A stretch of DNA of 64,000 bases from an uncultured Eubacteriales bacterium (lineage in GTDB: Bacteria > Bacillota > Clostridia > Oscillospirales > UBA644). The notes beneath the pieces are model-generated. The model did no database searches. It saw only the letters and a program-made list of their open reading frames with translations, and had not been told where the DNA came from. Within the stretch, counting starts at the first letter, position 1. Each line of letters begins with the position of its first letter. Where the stretch lies: contig CAKSTW010000001.1 in the NCBI GenBank assembly GCA_934501435.1, forward strand, positions 248,001-312,000, written 5' to 3'. Positions 58,635 to 64,000 of the stretch are shown in pieces. The position numbers and the translations under genes were made by a program.

Positions 58635-59882
58635 TCACAGTTTTTTTATTCTGCCGCCGAGTTCCGTCAGATTTTCCTCAAGATTTTCATAGCCCCTGAA
58701 AATATGTTCCGCGGACGAGATCACGGTTTTCCCGTCGGCGGAAAGTCCCGCGATAACAAGTCCCGCGCCGCCGCGGAGGTCTGTCGCCTGAACGGACGCC
58801 GAATGGAGTTTTTTTACGCCGTCGACAAGAGCCACTCTGCCCTCCGTCGTTATTTTCGCGCCCATACGGACGAGTTCGTCTACATGCTTGAACCTGTTTT
58901 CGAATATGGTTTCGACAAAAAGAGTGTTTCCGCTCGCCGTTGAAGAAAGCGCCATAAAAGGCGCCTGTGCGTCGGTCGGAAAACCGGGGTAAGGCATTGT
59001 TCTTATCATCGGGAGCGCAGTAAGTTTTTCACATTCGACGGATATTGCGTCTTCATAGATGTTCAGAGAACATCCCGCTTCGCCGAGTATCGACGTAACG
59101 GTGCAGAGATGCTGCGGACATACGTTTTTTATAAGAGCGTTTCCCCTCGTTGCGGCGACGGCGCAAAGATACGTTGCTGCAACTATACGGTCGGGAATGA
59201 CGCCGTGTTCGCAGCCAGAAAGTTTTTTTACGCCCCTTATTGTTATCCTGTCGCTTCCCGCGCCCTTTATTTTTGCGCCCATTTTACGGAGAAAAACCGC
59301 CAGGTCTTCTATCTCGGGTTCTCTTGCGGCATTATGTATTTCGGTATCTCCCTCCGCCTTTACGGCGGCGAGCATTATGTTTTCGGTCGCTCCGACGCTC
59401 GGAAAAGAAAGGTTTATCTCCGCCCCGCAAAGTCCGTTATGCGAGCACTCGAGAAAACCGTGATTTTCGTTTATTTCAACGCCCATTTTCTTAAGCGCCG
59501 AAAGGTGGATATCGATCGGGCGCCTGCCGAGTTCGCAGCCTCCCGGAAGACTTACGACCGCCTTTTTGCTCCTTGAAAGGATAGCGCCAAGAAACATTAT
59601 CGACGACCTCATTTTCCGCATAAGGCAATCCGGGATCTCGTATCCGTCGGCGTTTTTTGCGTTCACCGTAATACAGTCGTCGCGCCGTGTGACTTTTGCT
59701 CCGAGCGCTCTTAAAATATCTATCGCGGCGTCGGTGTCGGTTATGTCGGGGAAGTTTCTCACAACACACTCCCCGTCCGAAAGAAGCGCCGCCGAAAGTA
59801 TCGGCAGTACGCTGTTTTTCGCCCCCTGAATACCGACGACCCCGCAAAGAGGATAGCCGCCCTCTATTAAAAGTTGAGACAC
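58635..59882 (-). CDS. murA: UDP-GlcNAc 1-carboxyvinyltransferase
   Basis: A 415-residue enzyme; first committed step of peptidoglycan synthesis. K22 in IQGAKNSVLP binds UDP-GlcNAc; the catalytic C116 in PGGCELGRRPIDIH is intact (the fosfomycin target). GYPLCGVVGIQGAKN is typical. The start is GTG at 59882, preceded by AAGGGG; no ATG in frame nearby. Firmicutes often have two MurA; only this copy is in the window. Confidence 0.96.
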   Translation of the reverse strand: MSQLLIEGGYPLCGVVGIQGAKNSVLPILSAALLSDGECVVRNFPDITDTDAAIDILRALGAKVTRRDDCITVNAKNADGYEIPDCLMRKMRSSIMFLGAILSRSKKAVVSLPGGCELGRRPIDIHLSALKKMGVEINENHGFLECSHNGLCGAEINLSFPSVGATENIMLAAVKAEGDTEIHNAAREPEIEDLAVFLRKMGAKIKGAGSDRITIRGVKKLSGCEHGVIPDRIVAATYLCAVAATRGNALIKNVCPQHLCTVTSILGEAGCSLNIYEDAISVECEKLTALPMIRTMPYPGFPTDAQAPFMALSSTASGNTLFVETIFENRFKHVDELVRMGAKITTEGRVALVDGVKKLHSASVQATDLRGGAGLVIAGLSADGKTVISSAEHIFRGYENLEENLTELGGRIKKL

Positions 59883-59956
59883 ATTAAATTCCCCTTAAAT
59901 CATAATATACGGTATTTGTTCCGATACCAATATATTATGCAGAGAAAAAAGTCCCG

Positions 59957-61057
59957 TCACAGTATTTTCTTTATTTCGTCGTAGATACGGGAAAGAGAAT
60001 CGGGATTTGCAAGTCCTTTTGCGGCAACTTCCATTGACTGTATCTCATACGGGTTCCGAATGAGTTTTTCAAGTTCTTCAAACAGATATTCGCCCGTCAG
60101 GTCCTTTTCTTCGATAAGAACGGCAGCCCCCGCGTCGCTGTATGTTTTGGCGTTGAAATACTGATGGTTTTCCGTAACATTCGGGGACGGAATAAGGATC
60201 GAAGCCCTGCCGAGAGCTGAAATTTCGGTGAGAGTCATTGCGCCGGAACGGGAAATAACCACGTCAGCCGCAGCCATAACGTCGGGCATATCGTAAATAT
60301 ATTTGAGAACTCTTATTCTGTCGGAAACTTTGCCCTTGAGTTTTTCGGAAAGAGTTTCATAGTCCCTTGAAGCGCCGTGAATATGGATATAGTCGGTTTT
60401 TTTATCGGAGATAAGCGCCATTTCGTAAAAAGCGTCGTTTATTTTCGTCGCGCCGAGACTTCCGCCGCAGGAAATAATGACTTTCGCATCGGTCGGCAGT
60501 CCGAGTTTTTTTCTCGACTCTTCCCTTGTTTTCCCGATAAACGCGGGATTTACGGGATTTCCGACAACGGCGCATTTTTCGGGAGCGCAGGAAAGAGGCT
60601 TGACCAAAGGAAAACTCAGAAGAACTCTGTCTGCCTTTTTGGACAGCATTTTCGTCGTAACACCCGCAAAAGCGTTTTGTTCGTGTATGACCGTTTTGCA
60701 TTTCAGTTTTTCCGCTTCGGAAAGAACCGGAGCGGAAACATAGCCGCCCGTCCCTATAACGACGTCGGGACGAAATTCTCTTATGATCTTTTTGACTTTG
60801 CGGCGGGCACGCATAAATTTATCAAGAGTTTTGATATTATCGGAAAGTCCCTTTAAGGTCTTCGCTCTGGAAAGACCGCGTATCTCTATAAATTCGATGG
60901 GATACCCCGCGCGGGGAACGAGATCCGCCTCGAGCTTGTTTTCCGTTCCGATAAAAAGGATTTCGCTGTCGGGTTCTCTTTTTTTTATTTCGTCCGCAAT
61001 TGAAATTGCGGGGTTGATATGTCCGGAGGTCCCTCCGCAGGCGATTATTGCTTTCAT
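59957..61057 (-). CDS. murG: MurG glycosyltransferase
   Basis: A 366-residue GT-B enzyme adding GlcNAc to lipid I to make lipid II at the membrane. GGTSGHINPAISIADEI, RGLSRAKTLKG, GTGGYVSAPVLSEA, ISCGGSLGATKIND and VISRSGAMTLTEISALG (donor site) are all clear. It follows ftsW by 12 bases. Confidence 0.95.
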   Translation of the reverse strand: MKAIIACGGTSGHINPAISIADEIKKREPDSEILFIGTENKLEADLVPRAGYPIEFIEIRGLSRAKTLKGLSDNIKTLDKFMRARRKVKKIIREFRPDVVIGTGGYVSAPVLSEAEKLKCKTVIHEQNAFAGVTTKMLSKKADRVLLSFPLVKPLSCAPEKCAVVGNPVNPAFIGKTREESRKKLGLPTDAKVIISCGGSLGATKINDAFYEMALISDKKTDYIHIHGASRDYETLSEKLKGKVSDRIRVLKYIYDMPDVMAAADVVISRSGAMTLTEISALGRASILIPSPNVTENHQYFNAKTYSDAGAAVLIEEKDLTGEYLFEELEKLIRNPYEIQSMEVAAKGLANPDSLSRIYDEIKKIL

Positions 61058-61069
61058 AACTATCCTCTT

Positions 61070-62266
61070 TTATTTTTTCTTCAGCGTCGCGTATCTCGAT
61101 ATCTGGAGCATTATTCCGATCTCTCCGAGGAGAATTGCAAGCGCCGTGCCGCCGTAACTGAAAAACGGCAGCGATATTCCCGTAACGGGGATAAAGTTGC
61201 TGACGACCGCGAGATTCAGTATTACCTGCAGCGCGATCTGCGTCGTGATGCCGAACGCGATGAACGCCGTGAATTTATTCGGAGCGCACATGGCTATTTT
61301 TATTCCTCTCCAGATAAGGAGAACGAACAGCGCGACTATCGCGGCGACGCCGACAAAACCGAGTTCTTCGGCGACTATCGCGAAAATAAAGTCGTTCTGG
61401 GGCTCGGGGAGATAAAGATATTTCTGTCCCGACGCGCCGTAGCCCGTTCCGAAAAGTCCGCCCGACCCTATTGCGTAAAGAGACTGTCTTATCTGATATG
61501 CGTCACCCGACGGGTCAGCCTCGGGATTTAAGAAAACGTTTATTCGGGAGGTCATATAGTTTGTTCCGAACGCAACGTAAAGTAAGGCGACGGCGGCTAA
61601 AATTACGATAGGCAGTATATATCTCTTCGGACACCCGCTCGCGATAAGCATTATTCCGCCTACGCCGAGAATCAGAATAGCGCCCGAAAGATGTGTTTCG
61701 AACAGGACAAGAAGACACGGTATCCCGAAAAGAATTCCCGGGATAAGCATCGTCGACACAAAGTTTTTCGCTTCAAAAGCATACAACTTTTCGCCCGGAC
61801 GGCGTTCCTTTTTCTTCTGCACCGAGAAATAATATGCAAGTGCAAGGATAATTGCGAGTTTTGCAATTTCCGACGGCTGGAACTGAAAACCGCCTATGTA
61901 TATCCAGCGTTTCTGGTAGTCGTTCGACGGCAGGACATAAACGAGCGCCAGAAGAGCAACGCAGACGGGATACAGAACCATTATGACGGGTTTATAGAAT
62001 TTATAGGGAAAAACCGAAGCGGCGCCCATGGCAAGAAGTCCGAGGACCGCCCACTGAAGTTGCTTCGAAATGTAATAGTAACTGTTTCCCTTTTCCGAAA
62101 AGGCTTTCGCGAAACTTGCGGAATAGAGCATCGCAAGTCCGATAAGCAAAAGTGAAAGAACGAGAACGAGAAACACGAAATCGACGTTCGGGTATTTCTT
62201 CCATTTTTGAAGAAGCGGATTTTTTGCTTTTTTTTCGGTTGTCACATTTTCATTGTTTTCATTCAT
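61070..62266 (-). CDS. ftsW: FtsW-type SEDS glycosyltransferase
   Basis: A 398-residue SEDS protein with about ten helices, which polymerises lipid II at the septum. Motifs: IYIGGFQFQPSEIAKLAIIL, FLNPEADPSGDAYQIRQSLYAIGSGGLFGTGYG, and LPFFSYGGTALAILLGEIG. The PSEIAK and SLPFFSYGG motifs are diagnostic. Position between mraY and murG supports FtsW (or its sporulation paralogue SpoVE); the two are not separable by sequence. Confidence 0.93.
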   Translation of the reverse strand: MNENNENVTTEKKAKNPLLQKWKKYPNVDFVFLVLVLSLLLIGLAMLYSASFAKAFSEKGNSYYYISKQLQWAVLGLLAMGAASVFPYKFYKPVIMVLYPVCVALLALVYVLPSNDYQKRWIYIGGFQFQPSEIAKLAIILALAYYFSVQKKKERRPGEKLYAFEAKNFVSTMLIPGILFGIPCLLVLFETHLSGAILILGVGGIMLIASGCPKRYILPIVILAAVALLYVAFGTNYMTSRINVFLNPEADPSGDAYQIRQSLYAIGSGGLFGTGYGASGQKYLYLPEPQNDFIFAIVAEELGFVGVAAIVALFVLLIWRGIKIAMCAPNKFTAFIAFGITTQIALQVILNLAVVSNFIPVTGISLPFFSYGGTALAILLGEIGIMLQISRYATLKKK

Positions 62267-62277
62267 AATTCAATCTC

Positions 62278-63285
62278 TCACAAAATGATCCATAATGATG
62301 CAAGAAGGCACATTACAAAGGATACCGACCCGAAAACGACGCATATCTTGTTTTCGGACCAGCCCGAAAGTTCGAAATGATGATGTATCGGCGTCATCTT
62401 GAAAAGGCGTTTGCCTTTCGTCGCCTTGAAATAGCAGACCTGGATCATAACGGAAACCGCCTCGATAAGGTAAACGAAACCGACGATTATCAGAATGAGC
62501 GGCATATCGAGAGAAAACGCAAGAGTTACGACCATTCCGCCGAAGAACATCGAGCCGGTGTCTCCCATAAAAACTTTCGCGGGATTTTTGTTAAAGCAGA
62601 TAAATACGACGCAGCCGCCCAGAAGAGCTGCCGCCAAAATTGACAGTTCACCCGCGTTTTTCGCGACCGACGCGATTATGAAGAACGCGGAAACGGGCAT
62701 TGTAACGGTCGTTGCAAGGCCGTCGATGCCGTCGGTGAGGTTTACGGCGTTTACAAATCCGACAAACGCAAGAAAGGCAAGAACATAATAGAAATAGGAA
62801 AGTTCGAGAGTAACTCCCGTAAACGGAATATCGACCGACGTTCTGAAATTCGTGCGGATACCGTCGTAAACAAGGAAAAGAACGGCAATCATCGTCTGAA
62901 TTATCAGTTTTTGCTTTTCGTTAAGTCCCTGATTATGCTTCTGCTTTATTTTTACCATATCGTCCGTAAATCCCATAAACGCAAGCAAAGTCGAGACGAT
63001 AAGAGAAGCGAGTCCCGCAGACGGAAGAATGTTTCCGACAATATATTCGCCGGAAGTGTAATACGGGAAAGCGACGCAGAAATATGCGGCATAGATCGCA
63101 ATAATAAAGATAATGCCGCCCATAGTCGGTATTCCCTGCTTTTTCTTATGCCATGTAGGTCCGTATTCGGTTATGATCTGCTGACCGAATTTCAGTTTTC
63201 TCAGGTATGCAATCATCATCGGCGCGATCACAAGCCCGATGACAAGAGATACGAGAAACGCTATCGCCGTCCACTTTATTTCCAT
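62278..63285 (-). CDS. mraY: Phospho-N-acetylmuramoyl-pentapeptide transferase MraY
   Basis: A 335-residue membrane enzyme with ten helices, making lipid I. Motifs GFTDDMVKIKQKHNQGLNEKQKL, the NAVNLTDGIDGLATTVT active site (catalytic Asp), FMGDTGSMFFGGMV and TPIHHHFELSGWSE (HHH). Located 15 bases after the murF end, and 11 bases before ftsW. Confidence 0.96.
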   Translation of the reverse strand: MEIKWTAIAFLVSLVIGLVIAPMMIAYLRKLKFGQQIITEYGPTWHKKKQGIPTMGGIIFIIAIYAAYFCVAFPYYTSGEYIVGNILPSAGLASLIVSTLLAFMGFTDDMVKIKQKHNQGLNEKQKLIIQTMIAVLFLVYDGIRTNFRTSVDIPFTGVTLELSYFYYVLAFLAFVGFVNAVNLTDGIDGLATTVTMPVSAFFIIASVAKNAGELSILAAALLGGCVVFICFNKNPAKVFMGDTGSMFFGGMVVTLAFSLDMPLILIIVGFVYLIEAVSVMIQVCYFKATKGKRLFKMTPIHHHFELSGWSENKICVVFGSVSFVMCLLASLWIIL

Positions 63286-63300
63286 GATATTTCCTCCGTT

Positions 63301-64000
63301 TTATCGGTAATTTTCGGTAAAATACCTGATTATATCTTCGGCGTGCATTCCCCTGCTCGCCTTAAAAAGAATCACGTCGCCCTTTTCGGTATTTCCGACA
63401 AGCGCTTTTGCAAGTTCGTTTTTATCCGAAAAGACCGAAATATTTTCTTTTTTTGCGCCTGCGGCAAGCGCTCCGCGGTAATAATCTTCCGCAAAGTCTC
63501 CGTAAAGATACGCCCTGTCGGTCTTTATGAGCGATCTTCCGCAGTTTTCGTGAAGTTTTGCGGACATTTCGCCGAGTTCAAGCATATCTCCGAGAACCGC
63601 AACTTTTCTGCCGTTCATTTTCGAAAGTACGTCAAGGGACGCTTCAAGGGAATTCGGCGCGGAATTATAGCAGTCGTCGTAGATCGTCACGCCCGAGGTT
63701 TTATAAATATTCTGTCTTGTCGCTCCCGCTTTATATTCTCCGAGTCCTTTTATTATATTATCCGAAGAAACTCCGAGTTTTTCCGCCGCGGCTATCGCCG
63801 CAAGCGCGTTAAGGACGTTATGTTTTCCCGGAAGACAGATATTTACTTCATAAACTCCGTTCGGGGTTTTTGCCTTAAAGGAAGAAGAGGTTTCGGTCTC
63901 TTTTATATCGTATCCGTAATAATCGAATCCGGGATCGGTTATTCCGTAAAACAGTACGTTTCCGAAAATGTTGCCGCAGGGCGCAAGCATATCGTCGTCT
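63301..64000 (-). CDS. murF: UDP-MurNAc-tripeptide:D-Ala-D-Ala ligase MurF, C-terminal part
   Basis: The 3' part of murF; the frame is open past 63990 to the right window edge, so the N-terminal half lies outside. Seen are GKHNVLNALAAIAAAEKLG, the TSGVTIYDDCYNSAPNSLEASLDV motif and AVLGDMLELGE, all typical of MurF. It completes the UDP-MurNAc pentapeptide that MraY uses next, and it lies upstream of mraY in the usual order. Confidence 0.92.
   Translation of the reverse strand, partial: DDDMLAPCGNIFGNVLFYGITDPGFDYYGYDIKETETSSSFKAKTPNGVYEVNICLPGKHNVLNALAAIAAAEKLGVSSDNIIKGLGEYKAGATRQNIYKTSGVTIYDDCYNSAPNSLEASLDVLSKMNGRKVAVLGDMLELGEMSAKLHENCGRSLIKTDRAYLYGDFAEDYYRGALAAGAKKENISVFSDKNELAKALVGNTEKGDVILFKASRGMHAEDIIRYFTENYR

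Noticed and set aside
1..64000. CRISPR array, prophage or insertion sequence
   Set aside because: No regularly spaced direct repeats, transposase, integrase or phage structural genes were seen; the single holin-like gene is not enough.

Overview
The window looks like chromosome of an endospore-forming, Gram-positive, Clostridia-type bacterium. The evidence is a cotJABC spore-coat operon, a SpoIID-like protein behind a sigma-E-type promoter, Firmicutes-style Shine-Dalgarno sites (AGGAGG), consensus sigma-A promoters, an L-box (lysine) riboswitch, an ArgR box and a division/cell-wall cluster of Gram-positive type. GC is moderate by eye (not counted). I see no phage or insertion sequence, no CRISPR array and no rRNA; there is one tRNA. 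The genus cannot be named from this sequence.

Layout. 1-6.1 kb: the 3' part of galE, a DUF5677-like gene, mtaB, and a glycosidase-like gene with a HAD phosphatase. 6.1-12.9 kb: one seven-gene minus-strand operon (LRR/TPR membrane protein, small membrane protein, ATP-grasp enzyme, basic-tail protein, two permease-like proteins, M20 peptidase). 12.9-15.7 kb: SpoIID-like protein, radical-SAM protein, AlkD. 15.7-25.2 kb: arginine operon argC-J-B-D-F-carA-carB with its promoter and ARG box. 25.3-26.4 kb: cotJA-B-C. 26.5-31.4 kb: a GME-fold-like pair, tRNA-Thr, a NifS-like/DUF3343 pair, a long PRPP synthetase and YfbR. 31.4-36.2 kb: RsiV/DUF3298 protein, plsY, der, DUF512 protein, rpmF, yceD. 36.2-39.6 kb: galK with a TIM-barrel epimerase and a Gfo/Idh oxidoreductase. 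39.6-43.0 kb: YetF protein and a lysine ABC transporter behind an L box. 43.0-45.7 kb: dGTPase, holin-like protein, orphan barstar, CBS protein. 45.8-51.9 kb: metG, HPr, uvrC, WYL regulator, dus. 52.2-53.4 kb: divergent membrane-protein / XRE-HExxH module. 53.4-56.5 kb: methionine ABC operon. 56.5-64 kb: ftsZ, ftsQ, murA, murG, ftsW, mraY, murF (partial).

Most notable. The methionine-binding lipoprotein (53791-54645) appears to be a circular permutation of MetQ: the block that is C-terminal in every MetQ I know comes first and the canonical N-terminal block comes last, with both ends at one inter-lobe joint. Its operon is preceded by a 34-codon leader peptide with seven methionines and then an intrinsic terminator, which suggests methionine-sensing attenuation. 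Next to it, an XRE regulator gene has TCAC-N5-GTGA-type sites inside the spacers of both divergent promoters.

Supply themes are consistent: arginine synthesis under ArgR, lysine uptake under a riboswitch, and methionine uptake under a probable leader-peptide attenuator. All functional calls rest on reading motifs by eye; no database search was run.
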